From Aeromonas encheleia (GTDB taxonomy: Bacteria > Pseudomonadota > Gammaproteobacteria > Enterobacterales > Aeromonadaceae), in the NCBI RefSeq assembly GCF_900637545.1, contig NZ_LR134376.1, positions 1,631,001 to 1,695,000 on the forward strand: a stretch of 64,000 nucleotides of DNA, read 5' to 3'. Below, piece after piece: positions 20,617-30,290 of this stretch (positions within the stretch are counted from its first letter, which is position 1; each line of letters begins with the position of its first letter). The notes under the pieces were generated by a model. That model saw only the letters and a program-made list of their open reading frames with translations, had not been told where the DNA came from and did no database searches. Made by a program: the position numbers and the translations under genes.

Positions 20617-21375
20617 TTAGAGCTGGGTGGCGCGGGCACCGGCCGCCGGCACGCTGCAGTGGGCCTTGTCGGCACTCTGTTTGCGGCCCATCCAGTCGTT
20701 GATGGCATTCTTGCCGGCGATGAGCAGCCCCAGCCCGATGAAGCCACCGGGCGGCAGGATCGCCAGCAGCAGGCTGGCATCGGCATGGAACAGCTCGATG
20801 CGCAGTGACTTGGCCCAGTCCCCCAGCAGCAGATCGGCGCCGTCAAACAGGGTGCCCATGCCGATGATCTCCCGCAGTCCCCCCAGCACCAGCAGCACCA
20901 GGGTGAAGCCGAGGCCCATCATCAAGCCGTCGATGGCCGCCAGCAGGGGCGGGTTCTTGGAGGCATAGGCCTCGGCCCGGCCTATGATGACGCAGTTGGT
21001 GACGATCAGCGCGATGAAGATGCCGAGCGCCTGATAGAGGCCATAGGTGTAGGCGTTCATCAGCAACTGCACGCTGGTCACCAGGGCGGCGATGATCATC
21101 ACATAGACCGGAATGCGGATGTCCTTGGGCACCCAGTTGCGCACCAGGGAGATGGCCAGGTTGGAGCTGATCAGCACCACCATGGTCGCCAGCCCCAGCC
21201 CAAGGGCGTTGGTGAAGGTGGAGGAGACCGCCAGGGTGGGGCACAAGCCCAGCACCTGCACCAGGGAGGGGTTGTTCTTCCACAGCCCCTGCAGCATCAG
21301 CTCCTTGAGCTCTTCGCGACGGCCATTGCTCTCGCTGGCGAGACCCTGATCGTCAATCACATCAATCTGTTCCAT
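20617..21375 (-). CDS. rsxE: Rnf/Rsx electron transport complex subunit E
   Basis: 252 aa integral membrane protein with six predicted segments ([27 protein letters not shown]..., [42 protein letters not shown]). This is the RnfA/E fold. With RsxA it forms the membrane core that holds an iron-sulfur centre between the two subunits. Fifth membrane subunit of the operon, 31 bp upstream of nth. The extra C-terminal tail ([12 protein letters not shown]) is unremarkable. Confidence 0.94.
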   Translation of the reverse strand: MEQIDVIDDQGLASESNGRREELKELMLQGLWKNNPSLVQVLGLCPTLAVSSTFTNALGLGLATMVVLISSNLAISLVRNWVPKDIRIPVYVMIIAALVTSVQLLMNAYTYGLYQALGIFIALIVTNCVIIGRAEAYASKNPPLLAAIDGLMMGLGFTLVLLVLGGLREIIGMGTLFDGADLLLGDWAKSLRIELFHADASLLLAILPPGGFIGLGLLIAGKNAINDWMGRKQSADKAHCSVPAAGARATQL

Positions 21376-21450
21376 CTGTTGGCTCCGCTGTGTTCGAGTA
21401 GCCGGCTTCGGCCGTCAATCTGTGCCATCTCGGTTCATTATCGACCGGGA

Positions 21451-22083
21451 TCATGGGGCTGTGTCGCAGGGGGGGGCGTCACGCAGCAGCTCCGGGTGCT
21501 GTTGCTGCAACAGCAGCAGGTTCTTCACCGCCTTGACCACGGCGCGAGGGGTGATGGTGGCGCCGGTGAAGGCGTCGAATTCGCCGCCATCCTTCTTCAC
21601 CGCCCAGCTCGCGTCGTTGTCCGCATTGAGCACCCGGCCGACGAAGCTGTCGATCCAGTTGGATTTCTTCAGCTCGATCTTGTCGCCCAGACCCGGGGTC
21701 TCCCTGTGGGCCAGCACCCGCACCGCGCTGACGGCGCCCTTGGCATCGGTACCTACGACCATGCGAATGGCCCCACTGTAGCCGTCGGGGGCCACGGTTT
21801 CCAGCGCATAGCCGGTGTGCTCGCCGTTGAGCGTCGCGGTATAGAGCGGCATGGGCTGATCGCTGCCCAGATATTCCCGGCTCCTGACCAGCTTGCAGCT
21901 GGCCACCAGATCGTTGTCATAGCTCCCCTCCGGCAACAGGGCTTCGAGGGTGCGCAGCTTCTCCAGCTGTTGCTGGTGGGCGATGCGGTCCTTGGTCAGC
22001 TCGTTGGTCAGCACCACCATGGCGGTGCAGCCAAGGGCGAACAGGGCCAGGGTCACGCCGTTCTTGCGCATGCTCTTTAACAT
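21451..22083 (-). CDS. rsxG: Rnf/Rsx complex subunit G (FMN-binding)
   Basis: 210 aa from the ATG at 22083; sequence in frame upstream overlaps rsxD and is rejected. One N-terminal membrane segment (GVTLALFALGCTAMVVLTNEL) anchors a periplasmic FMN_bind domain. The motif GEFDAFTGATITPRAVVKAV contains the threonine (SGAT-type) that carries covalent FMN. It takes part in the electron path between RsxD and RsxC/B. Start lies within the operon, 44 bp after the rsxD stop. Confidence 0.93.
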   Translation of the reverse strand: MLKSMRKNGVTLALFALGCTAMVVLTNELTKDRIAHQQQLEKLRTLEALLPEGSYDNDLVASCKLVRSREYLGSDQPMPLYTATLNGEHTGYALETVAPDGYSGAIRMVVGTDAKGAVSAVRVLAHRETPGLGDKIELKKSNWIDSFVGRVLNADNDASWAVKKDGGEFDAFTGATITPRAVVKAVKNLLLLQQQHPELLRDAPPCDTAP

Positions 22084-22126
22084 GTTGTGGCTCCGGTTCC
22101 GCTGGGATGAGAAGTCAAAGATGAGG

Positions 22127-23179
22127 TCATTTGCGGCGCGCTCCATAGACCTTGGGGCGGGTCAGGCTGTCGATCAGCGGTACGCACAGGTTGGCCAGCA
22201 GCACCGCGAAGGCGAAGGCGTCCGGGTAACCGCCGTAGCGGCGAATGAGGTAGACCAGCACGCCGATCAGCACGCCGTATACCAGCCGGCCCCGCGGGGT
22301 GGTGCTGGCACTCACCGGATCGGTGGCGATGAAGAAGGCCCCCAACATGGTGGCGCCGCTGAACAGGTGCAGCATGGGGGTGGCGGTGGCGTCCGGCGTG
22401 GCCAGATAGCCCAGGGTGGCAGAGAGCAGCAAGGCCCCCAGCACGGCGACCGGAATGCGCCAGTGGATCACCTTCTGCTGCAGCAGGAACAGGCCCCCCA
22501 GCAGATAGCACAAGTTGACCCAGCTCCAGCCGATGCCGCCCCAGCCCTCGAACACTTTGTGGGTCATCACCTCGCTGGCGGTGAGGCCCTGGGTCAGGCC
22601 GGTCTTCAGGGTGTCGAGCGGCGTGGCCATGGTCAGGCCATCCACCCCCTGCTTGAGCTGCAGCATGCTGTAGCCGTCCAGGCTGAAGCCGGTGAAGATC
22701 ACCGAGACGGCGTCACCGAAGCCAAGGTCATAGGCCGCTATGCTCGACGGCGGCAACCAGCTGGTCATCTGGACCGGGAAGGAGACCAGCAGCAGCACAT
22801 AGGCCACCATGGCCGGGTTGAACAGGTTCTGGCCCAGCCCTCCATAGAGGTGCTTGGCGATGATGATGGCAAAGGCGGTGCCCAGCACCAGCATCCACCA
22901 GGGCAGCAGGGGGGGCAGGGAGAGCCCGATCAGCACGGCGGTCAGCGCCGCGCTGCCGTCCAGCAGGGCCGGTTTGACGGGGCGGCCCCGCAGTTTGAGT
23001 ACCAGCGCCTCGCTGCCCAGCGCCGTCGCCAGCGCCAGCAGGATCTGGATCAGGGTTCCCCAGCCGAAGAACCAGATCTGGGCCAGCAGGCCCGGCAGAC
23101 AGGCCAGGATCACCAGCAACATCAGGGTCTGGGTCTGTTTGCGGTTATGGGCAAACGGCGCACTCGCGATATTGAACAT
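22127..23179 (-). CDS. rsxD: Rnf/Rsx complex subunit D (FMN-binding)
   Basis: 350 aa, NQR2/RnfD family, with about nine membrane segments. The FMN attachment motif [20 protein letters not shown] is near residue 270-285. The N-terminus [25 protein letters not shown] is typical. It lies 3 bp after rsxC. In E. coli the complex uses NADH to keep SoxR reduced; in Vibrio relatives Rnf drives ferredoxin reduction coupled to ion flow. Confidence 0.94.
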   Translation of the reverse strand: MFNIASAPFAHNRKQTQTLMLLVILACLPGLLAQIWFFGWGTLIQILLALATALGSEALVLKLRGRPVKPALLDGSAALTAVLIGLSLPPLLPWWMLVLGTAFAIIIAKHLYGGLGQNLFNPAMVAYVLLLVSFPVQMTSWLPPSSIAAYDLGFGDAVSVIFTGFSLDGYSMLQLKQGVDGLTMATPLDTLKTGLTQGLTASEVMTHKVFEGWGGIGWSWVNLCYLLGGLFLLQQKVIHWRIPVAVLGALLLSATLGYLATPDATATPMLHLFSGATMLGAFFIATDPVSASTTPRGRLVYGVLIGVLVYLIRRYGGYPDAFAFAVLLANLCVPLIDSLTRPKVYGARRK

Positions 23180-23182
23180 GGA

Positions 23183-25537
23183 TCAGTGACTCTTGTCGGA
23201 AAGTGGGTCTGACTCGGTCTCGCCCTGAGCGGCAGCCTCGGCGGCCAGTTTCTTCGCCTTGGCGCGGGCGATGGCGGCGGCGATGGCCGCCTTCCGGGGA
23301 TCGACTTCGGCGACGGGGGCCGGCTCGATCGCCGGGGCCTCGGCTGTTTTGGCCTCAGTCTCGGCGACCGCTTCCCCCGCAGCCTGGGCGGCCTTCTTGG
23401 CCTTGGCGCGAGCGATGGCGGCGGCGATGGCCGCCTTCTTGGGGTCGACCTCGGCGACGGGGGCCGGCTCGACCGCCGGGGCTTCGGCAGTCTTGGCCTC
23501 AGTCTCGGTGACCGCTTCCCCCGCAGCCTGGGCAGCCTTCTTGGCCTTGGCGCGGGCGATGGCGGCGGCAATGGCCGCCTTCTTGGGGTCGACGTCGGCA
23601 GCGGGGGCCGGTTCGACCGCCGGGGCCTCGGCCGCTTCCCCCGCAGCCTGAGCGGCCTTCTTGGCCTTGGCACGGGCGATGGCGGCGGCAATGGCCGCCT
23701 TCTTGGGATCGACCTCGGCGACGGGAGCCGGTTCGGTCACAGTGGCCTCGGCTGTGTTGGCCTCGGGCTCGGCGATCGCTTCCCCCGCAGCCTGGGCGGC
23801 CTTCTTCGCCTTGGCACGGGCCAGGGCGGCGGCGATGGCGGCCTTCTTGGGATCTGCCTCGGGCGTCACCGCCGTGATGGTGGCGACCGTTTCGTCGCCA
23901 TCGCTGGCCTTGGCGGCGCGACGTGCCAGCGCCTCCTGCTTGCGGGCCTCGCGGGCCGCCATCATGGCGGCGTTGTCCGGTTGCGCCTCTGCACCGGCGG
24001 CGGTGGCCGCCTGCTTGGCCTTGAGACGGGCCAGGGCGGCGGCGACCGGGTCTTCCCCACCCGCCGTCGTCATGGCCTGGCGGCGCTGGGCCGCCGCCTC
24101 GGCATGGCGGGCCTCGCGCGCGGCTTTTTCCCGCTCGAAGCGGGCCTGCTTGGCCTCGAATCGCTGCTTGGCGCGCTCGGCCTTCTCGGCCTCGGCGTGG
24201 ACCTCGCGGATGTCATCCTTGGCAATCTTGTAGTACTGCACCAGCGGGATCTCGCTCGGGCAGACCCAGGCACAGGCGCCGCACTCGATGCAGTCGAACA
24301 GGTTGAGCCCCTCGGCCTTGTCGTACTCCTTGGCACGGCTGTACCAGTACAGCTCCTGCGGCAGCAGGTTGGCGGGGCAGACGTCGGAACAGGCGCTACA
24401 GCGGATGCAGGATTGCTCGGGGCCGGGGGGCGGCAGCTCGGCCCGGGTGGGGGAGAGCAGGCAGTTGGTGGCCTTAACCACGGGCACCATGGCGTGGGGC
24501 AGGGTGAAGCCCATCATGGGGCCGCCCATGATGACGCGCTGATCCGCCTCCGGCTGCAGCTCGAAGCGCTGCAACAGCCAGCGCACCGGTGTGCCGAGGC
24601 GCACCCAAGCGTTGCCCGGCTTCTTGAAGGCATCCCCGGTGAGGGTGACGATGCGCTCGATCAGCGGCTCACCGTCGATGATGGCGCGCTTGATGGCAAA
24701 CACGGTGGCGACGTTGAGCACCATGATGCCCATGTCGACCGCCCGGCCGCCCTTGGGGACCTGACGTCCGGTGAGCAGCTCGATTGTCTGCTTGGCCCCG
24801 CCGGAGGGGTACTTGGTCGGCACTGCCTTGACCAGTACATCCGGGTCTGTGGCATGGCGGTTGAGGGCGTCGATGGCCGCCGGTTTGTTGTCTTCCACCC
24901 CGATCAGGGTCAGCTTGGGCTTGAGCAGGTGCTTGAGCACCCGGATGCCGTCCATGATCTCGTCGGCATACTGCTGCATCAGCCGATCATCTGTGGTGAT
25001 GTAGGGTTCGCACTCCAGGCCGTTGACGATCAGGATCTCGGTGAGCTGGCCGCGGCCATCGAGCTTGCTGTGGGTCGGGAACACGGCGCCGCCGAGGCCG
25101 GCGATACCGGCCTGCTGGATGCGTTCGAGCAGTTCGCCCCGCTCCAGATTCCAGTAATCGGGGCGAGCGTCGCGCACTCCCCAGGCATCTTCCCCATCCG
25201 GGGTGAGGGTGATGCAGAGATCATCGAGGCCGGACGGATGGGCCACCGTATGGAGGTCGATGGCGGTGACTGTGCCCGAGGTGGAGGCATGCACCGGCAC
25301 TATGCGGCCCTTGTCATAGCGGGTCAGCGGCTGACCCTTCTTGACCTTGTCACCGACCCGTACCAGCAGATCGCCGGCCGGGCCCGCGTGCTGGCGCACC
25401 GGGATGATGAGCTGGGGAGGAATCCCCGCGTCCATCACAGGTGTCAGGCTGGACTGGTGCTTGTTTTCGGGAGGATGAATGCCGCCGTGAAAATCCCAGA
25501 GGGTGCCGGCTTTGATACGTTCGAGCAAGGACTGCAT
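23183..25537 (-). CDS. rsxC: Rnf/Rsx complex subunit C (NADH-binding, Fe-S) with long repeat tail
   Basis: 784 aa from ATG 25537, two bases after rsxB. Residues ~1-370 are the RnfC/NuoF-like NADH/FMN part (GIHPPENKHQS, GLGGAVFPTHSKL, IVNGLECEPYITTDDRLM). Two 4Fe-4S motifs follow: CIRCSACSDVCPANLLP and CIECGACAWVCPSEIP (residues ~390-440). A charged Ala/Lys/Arg-rich coil leads into five copies of a DPKKAAIAAA(I/L)ARAKAKKAAQA module. Such tails occur in enterobacterial RsxC and differ in length between strains. It is the NADH entry point of the complex. Confidence 0.95.
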   Translation of the reverse strand: MQSLLERIKAGTLWDFHGGIHPPENKHQSSLTPVMDAGIPPQLIIPVRQHAGPAGDLLVRVGDKVKKGQPLTRYDKGRIVPVHASTSGTVTAIDLHTVAHPSGLDDLCITLTPDGEDAWGVRDARPDYWNLERGELLERIQQAGIAGLGGAVFPTHSKLDGRGQLTEILIVNGLECEPYITTDDRLMQQYADEIMDGIRVLKHLLKPKLTLIGVEDNKPAAIDALNRHATDPDVLVKAVPTKYPSGGAKQTIELLTGRQVPKGGRAVDMGIMVLNVATVFAIKRAIIDGEPLIERIVTLTGDAFKKPGNAWVRLGTPVRWLLQRFELQPEADQRVIMGGPMMGFTLPHAMVPVVKATNCLLSPTRAELPPPGPEQSCIRCSACSDVCPANLLPQELYWYSRAKEYDKAEGLNLFDCIECGACAWVCPSEIPLVQYYKIAKDDIREVHAEAEKAERAKQRFEAKQARFEREKAAREARHAEAAAQRRQAMTTAGGEDPVAAALARLKAKQAATAAGAEAQPDNAAMMAAREARKQEALARRAAKASDGDETVATITAVTPEADPKKAAIAAALARAKAKKAAQAAGEAIAEPEANTAEATVTEPAPVAEVDPKKAAIAAAIARAKAKKAAQAAGEAAEAPAVEPAPAADVDPKKAAIAAAIARAKAKKAAQAAGEAVTETEAKTAEAPAVEPAPVAEVDPKKAAIAAAIARAKAKKAAQAAGEAVAETEAKTAEAPAIEPAPVAEVDPRKAAIAAAIARAKAKKLAAEAAAQGETESDPLSDKSH
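23225..23854 (-). repeat. In-frame tandem repeat in the rsxC C-terminus
   Basis: Five copies of a DP(K/R)KAAIAAAxARAKAKK module separated by acidic spacers such as EAPAVEPAPVAEV. Full units are ~40-48 codons (~120-144 bp), and the DNA copies are very similar, so copy number may change by slippage or recombination. Confidence 0.9.
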
Positions 25538-25539
25538 GG

Positions 25540-26106
25540 TTACTCCACTATCTTGACCGGAATGGTGACCTTGGCCAGATCCCATTTCCAGTTATCGACC
25601 GTGGTCGGAACCGGGATCATCTCGATACAGTCGGTCGGGCAGGGGTCGACACAGAGATCGCACCCTGTGCACTCGCTGACGATGACGGTGTGCATCGCCT
25701 TGGTGGCACCGAGGATGGCATCGACCGGGCAGGCCTGGATGCACTTGGTGCAACCTATGCACCTGTCTTCGTGAATGAAGGCCACCTTCTTGATGGGCAC
25801 CGCCGCCTCGTCACCGCCGCCGAGCGGCTGGGGCTCGACCCCCATCAGGTCGGCTATCTTGCGCATGGTGGCATCGCCACCGGGCACGCACTTGTTGATC
25901 TGATCGCCGTTGGCGAGCGCCTCGGCGTAGGGCTTGCAGCCGGGATAGCCGCACTGGCCGCACTGGGTCTGGGGCAGCAGAGCGTCGAGCTGATCGACGA
26001 TGGGATCCGCCTCGACATGAAACTTGACGGCGGCAAAGCCCAGAATGAGGCCGAAGGCCAGGGCCAGCAGGGCCAGCACCAGGATGGCAAAGAGTATATG
26101 GGTCAT
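25540..26106 (-). CDS. rsxB: Rnf/Rsx complex subunit B (ferredoxin-like)
   Basis: 188 aa. N-terminal membrane anchor ([23 protein letters not shown]), then a 4Fe-4S motif [19 protein letters not shown], and two ferredoxin clusters, [16 protein letters not shown] and [16 protein letters not shown]. It passes electrons between RsxC and the membrane subunits. Four bases separate it from rsxA and two from rsxC. Confidence 0.96.
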   Translation of the reverse strand: MTHILFAILVLALLALAFGLILGFAAVKFHVEADPIVDQLDALLPQTQCGQCGYPGCKPYAEALANGDQINKCVPGGDATMRKIADLMGVEPQPLGGGDEAAVPIKKVAFIHEDRCIGCTKCIQACPVDAILGATKAMHTVIVSECTGCDLCVDPCPTDCIEMIPVPTTVDNWKWDLAKVTIPVKIVE

Positions 26107-26110
26107 AGCG

Positions 26111-26692
26111 CTATATCTTGATGAGGCCGGTAAAGCCCATGAAGGCCAACGACATCAGCCCGGCGGTGACCATGGCGATGGAGACGCCGCGAAAGGGGGT
26201 GGGCACATCGGCGGCCACCAGACGCTCGCGCATGGCGGCAAACAGGATCAGCACCAGCGAGAAGCCGCACGCCGCGCCGAAGCCGTAGATGATGCTCTGC
26301 ATGAAGTTGTGGCGTTCGTTGATGCTCAGCAGCGCCACGCCGAGCACGGCGCAGTTGGTGGTGATGAGTGGCAGGAAGATGCCGAGCAGGCGATAGAGGG
26401 TCGGGCTGCTCTTGCGAATGACCATCTCGGTGAACTGCACCACCACCGCGATCACCAGGATAAAGCCGAGGGTGCGCAGGTAGGCGATGTTCAGCGGGAT
26501 CAGAATATAGTGCTCCATCAGATAGGAGCAGGCGCTGGCCAGCGTCATCACGAAGGTGGTGGCCAGTCCCATGCCGATGGCGGTTTCCAGCTTGCCAGAG
26601 ACGCCCATGAAGGGGCAAAGGCCGAGAAACTTCACCAGCACGAAGTTGTTGATCAGGACAGTGCCGACCAGTAAAAGCAGGTACTCAGTCAT
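26111..26692 (-). CDS. rsxA: Rnf/Rsx complex subunit A
   Basis: 193 aa, six hydrophobic segments. Signature sequences include [28 protein letters not shown], containing the conserved LGLCP cysteine that helps bind the intramembrane iron centre, and [16 protein letters not shown]. First gene of the operon rsxABCDGE-nth, the order found in E. coli, so the operon promoter should lie upstream of 26692. Confidence 0.95.
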   Translation of the reverse strand: MTEYLLLLVGTVLINNFVLVKFLGLCPFMGVSGKLETAIGMGLATTFVMTLASACSYLMEHYILIPLNIAYLRTLGFILVIAVVVQFTEMVIRKSSPTLYRLLGIFLPLITTNCAVLGVALLSINERHNFMQSIIYGFGAACGFSLVLILFAAMRERLVAADVPTPFRGVSIAMVTAGLMSLAFMGFTGLIKI

Positions 26693-27032
26693 GGGAGATG
26701 GGTTATCCGGTATGAAGGCGACCGTATTATCTGATTTTAGGTGCCTTTAGACAACCGGAAGGCCGCATGGTTATTATTCGGATGGCCAATTTAGGGGGGC
26801 GTCGTGCCCCTTTCCCTCCTTTTTCCCTGATCATGTCCCGGTACTGTGACCGTGCCCAGGCCGGTGTCGTGGCTTAGGCCTGCGGCAGAGGCATCGTCAT
26901 AGACCCGGGGTTTGTCCCCTGTTCATCGCGCAGACTGAGTTGGTCAGCGGCCCTTTGTTGGCTACCTTGGCTACATTTTGAGTAGCAGTGTGGCCGCATG
27001 GCGCAAGCGTGCAGAGAGTGAGGAGCCGAGCG
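26693..27032. other. Intergenic region upstream of rsxA
   Basis: About 340 bp between divergent transcription units. It must carry the rsx promoter. An imperfect GGGGC/GCCCC hairpin near 26800 is visible. No SoxR or FNR site and no RNA gene could be identified. Confidence 0.45.
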
Positions 27033-27230
27033 ATGAACAGCATGATGTTACTGGCGAGGGCGCAGACGCTGCTGACCCACCATCCCTTTACCCTGGCCGA
27101 TGCGAGGGCGCTGGAGGCGCTGGAGGAGGAGGCAGTGGGCGAGGAGGGGCTGCGCATCGCCGAGTTGTGGGAGGCGGCCCTGGCATTGGCCGATGAGGAT
27201 GCCAGACGCTACCTGCAGGGGGAGGATTGA
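27033..27230 (+). CDS. Small hypothetical protein (65 aa)
   Basis: Starts at ATG 27033, 7 bp after a good AGGAG; the frame is open further upstream without a matching ribosome site. The sequence is acidic and helical: MNSMMLLARAQTLLTHHPF, then TLADARALEALEEEAVGEEG and a WEAALALADEDARRYL helix. Codon use fits the genome, and a strong terminator follows 40 bp later, so it forms a complete small transcription unit. No family recognised; probably cytoplasmic. Confidence 0.65.
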   Translation: MNSMMLLARAQTLLTHHPFTLADARALEALEEEAVGEEGLRIAELWEAALALADEDARRYLQGED

Positions 27231-27266
27231 GCCGCGAACTGAATAACGGCTAGCCCAGTCAGCAAA

Positions 27267-27298
27267 CAAAAACACGGGGACAGGCCCCGTGTTTTGTT
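27267..27298. terminator. Bidirectional terminator
   Basis: ACACGGGG/CCCCGTGT stem with a short ACAGG loop, flanked by A- and T-rich arms. It serves the 65-aa gene on plus and the PAS chemoreceptor on minus, whose stop is at 27310. Confidence 0.9.
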
Positions 27299-27309
27299 GT
27301 GACTAGCGC

Positions 27310-28608
27310 TTAGATGGACAGGCTCTTGACGGTGTCCGAGACCGAGTTGGCATCCTCGATGATCTCCTTGATGACGCTGGAGACGATGTTGGCCTGCTCC
27401 TGTCCCGCCACCGCCTTGTCGGAGACGATGGAGACGGTCTGGGTGATCTTCGAGGTGATGTCGGAGTTGTGCTTGATGACCGAGACGATCTCGTTGGTGG
27501 AGCTAGAGGTGCGCGCGGCCAGTTGCCGCACCTCGTCCGCGACCACCGCAAAGCCCCGGCCCTGCTCCCCGGCCCTGGCCGCCTCGATGGCGGCGTTGAG
27601 TGCCAGCAGGTTGGTCTGATCCGCGATGCCGCTGATGGTCGAGATGATGGACTCGATGCTCTTGGATTGCTGATTGAGCAGATCTATCTGCTTGCTGACC
27701 TCGTTGACCGAGGTGTTGATGTGGCGGGAGGTCTCCAGCACCTTGTCGATCACCTCGCGCCCCTTGGCGGCGCTCGAGACGGTCTCGCTGGCGATGGCGC
27801 AGGCCTTCTGGGCCGCCTCACGAGTGGAGATGGATTTCTCGACCCGCTCGGTGATGTCGCTCGCCAGCTTGATGATTTTGACCACCTTGCCCTCGTGGTT
27901 GAAGATGGGGTTGTAGGTCGCCTCCAGCCAGATCTTCTCGCCATGGCGTCCCAACCGCATGAAGAGCCCTGACTTGATGCTGCCCGAGCCCAGATCCCGC
28001 CAGAAGTTGGGGTTCTTATGATAAAACTCGGGATCGCAGAATTGGCGGTGGTGCTTGCCGACCACTTCCTCCAGCCGGTAGCCGAAGCAGTGGAGGAAAT
28101 TCTGGTTGGCGGTGATGACGGTGCCATCCGGTTGAAAGTCGATCACCGCCAGCGACTTGTCGAGCGCCGCCAGCAGGGCCTGGGTGCGCTCCAGTGAGCT
28201 TTGTTGCGGGCTCACATCGGAGGCGACCTTGGCGACCCTGGCCACCCGGCCGTCGATCATGATGGGGAAGTAGGTGGCCTCCAGCCAGACGGCCTTGCCG
28301 GACTTCGACTGGCGGATGAAGCGGCCATTGCGCGCGGTGCCGCCGCGCAGATCCTGCCACAGGCTCTCGTATTCACGGGTCTTGACGTCTTCCGGGAAGC
28401 AGAGCGCGCTGTGGTGCTTGCCGATCAGCTCCTCTCGTTGAAAGCCCACTATCTTCAGGAACAGATCGTTGACGAAGGTGACTATGCCAGCCGGGGTAAA
28501 CTGGATGTAGGGAACCTGGGACTGGATGGCTTGTTCGAAGGCCCCCAGCTCCATCACTCTTGCCGCCTGTTCACTCGCTTCCTTGCTGGTTGTGCGTTTC
28601 CAGAACAT
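27310..28608 (-). CDS. Soluble chemoreceptor with two PAS domains (BdlA-like)
   Basis: 432 aa with no membrane segment. PAS1 spans ~25-135 ([22 protein letters not shown]..., [17 protein letters not shown]) and PAS2 ~150-255 ([21 protein letters not shown]..., [19 protein letters not shown]). The two share the GKHH/FWxxL pattern of BdlA- and Aer-type sensors. A short MA signalling domain follows, with tip [20 protein letters not shown] near residue 330. It probably senses redox, oxygen or a cytoplasmic ligand through heme/FAD and may link chemotaxis and biofilm dispersal. Monocistronic. Confidence 0.92.
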   Translation of the reverse strand: MFWKRTTSKEASEQAARVMELGAFEQAIQSQVPYIQFTPAGIVTFVNDLFLKIVGFQREELIGKHHSALCFPEDVKTREYESLWQDLRGGTARNGRFIRQSKSGKAVWLEATYFPIMIDGRVARVAKVASDVSPQQSSLERTQALLAALDKSLAVIDFQPDGTVITANQNFLHCFGYRLEEVVGKHHRQFCDPEFYHKNPNFWRDLGSGSIKSGLFMRLGRHGEKIWLEATYNPIFNHEGKVVKIIKLASDITERVEKSISTREAAQKACAIASETVSSAAKGREVIDKVLETSRHINTSVNEVSKQIDLLNQQSKSIESIISTISGIADQTNLLALNAAIEAARAGEQGRGFAVVADEVRQLAARTSSSTNEIVSVIKHNSDITSKITQTVSIVSDKAVAGQEQANIVSSVIKEIIEDANSVSDTVKSLSI

Positions 28609-28953
28609 AACAGAGCTCCTCCATGAGACCCTTGAATGACAGACTGACCGTAATCTGAGTAAATTAACAATAGCATCGCTATCCCATGAACCCTACTCGA
28701 ATTACGGTGAACTTTTTGTATTTTTAATTTTCAGTGCCGATTAATTTACTGGGTGAGGAACTATTGAAAATAGGCTAGTCCCTGCGTGGCCAGATAATCA
28801 CAGGGTGATCTCCCGATCATGCAGGATGCAGCCATAAATACGCATCAATTGGCACCCCATAATTATGGTGCCATTCGGAATGTGATTGCAGGCCTGGGGG
28901 CGAGATTATCGGCATCACACCCATTTACATGAGATCTATTTATATGAGGCCCA
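28609..28953. other. AT-rich intergenic region upstream of the PAS chemoreceptor
   Basis: About 345 bp. It holds the chemoreceptor promoter and the end of the araC-type gene. A GGCACC/GGTGCC hairpin enclosing ATAATTAT lies at 28851-28872; it may be a weak terminator or a binding site. No gene seen. Confidence 0.5.
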
Positions 28954-29991
28954 TCAGATCCGCTGACCGAGCCGGCGCCGATAGTGCAGGGGAGAAGAAC
29001 CCATATGGGTCGAGAAAAACCGCGAGAATACCGAGAGGGAAGAGAAACGCAGCCGTTCGCTGATATCCTGAATACTCAGGTTGGTTTCGGCCAGCCAGCG
29101 ACAGGACTTATTTATTCGCACCTTTTTTAATAGCAGGCTGAGATTGGTTTCCTCCTGACCGAGGCGAATATTGATGGTCCAGCGACTCATGCCCATGACG
29201 GCACAAATATGATCCATGAAACTGGTCTCATCCTGGATATGGTCATTCTCGATGACCTCATCGAGCAGGGAATAGATCAGGGATGAAAAACCCTGCTCAT
29301 GTTCCAGCACCGCCACCTTGCGGGTGATCAGCTGGTGCTGATTCTTGTTGAGCAGGGGCAGATAGGTCTCGGCCGGGCTGGCCAGATCGGCCCCCTTGAA
29401 GTAGATGATGTTGGCCTCCTGCCCAAACTGGCAGTGGCAGCCGAAGGCATCATCGAGCCGCTTGCGCCCGCGCTCATCGTTCCCGCGCAGGGAAACGGCG
29501 CTCTCGGTGGTGGGGGCATAGAGACGGACGAGGGCCCTGAGCAGCATGAAGTTGCCGATGGCGGAGTAGTTGCGCTGCGGCATGCCTGACTCCTCGACAT
29601 AGCCGATGGCGAGATGCTCCCCCTCTTTGCGCAGGACGAAGTTGTCGCAGTTGCCGATGATGACCCGGTTGCGGATATAGCCGAGCACCGCCTCCTCGGC
29701 ATTTTTCTGATTGAGGCAATAACCCACCAGCTCCGGGAATAATGCGTAGGCCCCGCTGATGATCTGGTCATCTGCATCGGTTTGGCGCATGCGCTCTTGC
29801 CACAGGAAATCATATGGCTCCGTCTCTCTAATAAAGCGCAGATGCTGTTTGTCCGAGATGCGGCCATCATTCTTATCCAGCTCATATTGGCTGAGTTGAC
29901 ACTGCGCACGGATGGCATCGGTATTAACGCCATTTTCGCGCAGGAAATGCAGCGTCGATCTGGCGATAATATTGGAAACGCTCTTCCCCAT
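28954..29991 (-). CDS. AraC-family transcriptional regulator
   Basis: 345 aa. The N-terminal ~230 residues match the arabinose-binding/ligand domain of the OruR/ArgR-like AraC group (NIIARSTLHFLRENGVNTDAIRAQC...). The C-terminal double HTH is clear: HICAVMGMSRWTINIRLGQEETNLSLLLKKVRI, then LAETNLSIQDISERLRFSSLSVFSRFFSTHMGSSPLHYRRR. Divergent from the GH3 glycosidase gene 300 bp away, with a long palindrome between them, suggesting that it controls that gene. The inducer is unknown. Confidence 0.88.
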   Translation of the reverse strand: MGKSVSNIIARSTLHFLRENGVNTDAIRAQCQLSQYELDKNDGRISDKQHLRFIRETEPYDFLWQERMRQTDADDQIISGAYALFPELVGYCLNQKNAEEAVLGYIRNRVIIGNCDNFVLRKEGEHLAIGYVEESGMPQRNYSAIGNFMLLRALVRLYAPTTESAVSLRGNDERGRKRLDDAFGCHCQFGQEANIIYFKGADLASPAETYLPLLNKNQHQLITRKVAVLEHEQGFSSLIYSLLDEVIENDHIQDETSFMDHICAVMGMSRWTINIRLGQEETNLSLLLKKVRINKSCRWLAETNLSIQDISERLRFSSLSVFSRFFSTHMGSSPLHYRRRLGQRI

Positions 29992-30146
29992 ATAAGTCCC
30001 TTCATGCCTGATAAGTATTATTGTGCTGGCCAGGCAGCATCCTGCTGCGCTGCGCGATTAAGGCATCTTCCCGGTGAGATAACTGCGCGTCAGATCAAAT
30101 GCAGTGAAACTTAACGTCTGTTGTTGTAACCGAATGTAACGCTGTG

Positions 30147-30181
30147 ATGGCGGTGGTGATATTGAATATCACCACCGCCAT
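30147..30181. promoter_or_regulatory. Perfect 17-bp palindrome in the araC-GH3 divergent region
   Basis: Arms ATGGCGGTGGTGATATT and AATATCACCACCGCCAT are exactly complementary, with one base between. There is no U-run on either side, so it is more like an operator or cruciform than a terminator. It lies 110 bp upstream of the GH3 start and 156 bp from the regulator start. Confidence 0.7.
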
Positions 30182-30290
30182 GCACAATTCCCGCTCCCGG
30201 ATGCAAAGCGGGCGCCCTTGTCTTCGCGCTACGCTGCACAGGCTATTCTGGCTTGTTTGTTCACCTGAACATGGAATGAAAGGGAATCAT

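Noticed and set aside
23225..23854. Regular repeats as a CRISPR array
   Set aside because: The repeats are in-frame coding modules of 40-48 codons within rsxC, not short repeats with unique spacers.
30147..30181. Palindrome as a terminator of the divergent genes
   Set aside because: Neither flank has a U-run, and both adjacent genes are transcribed away from it.
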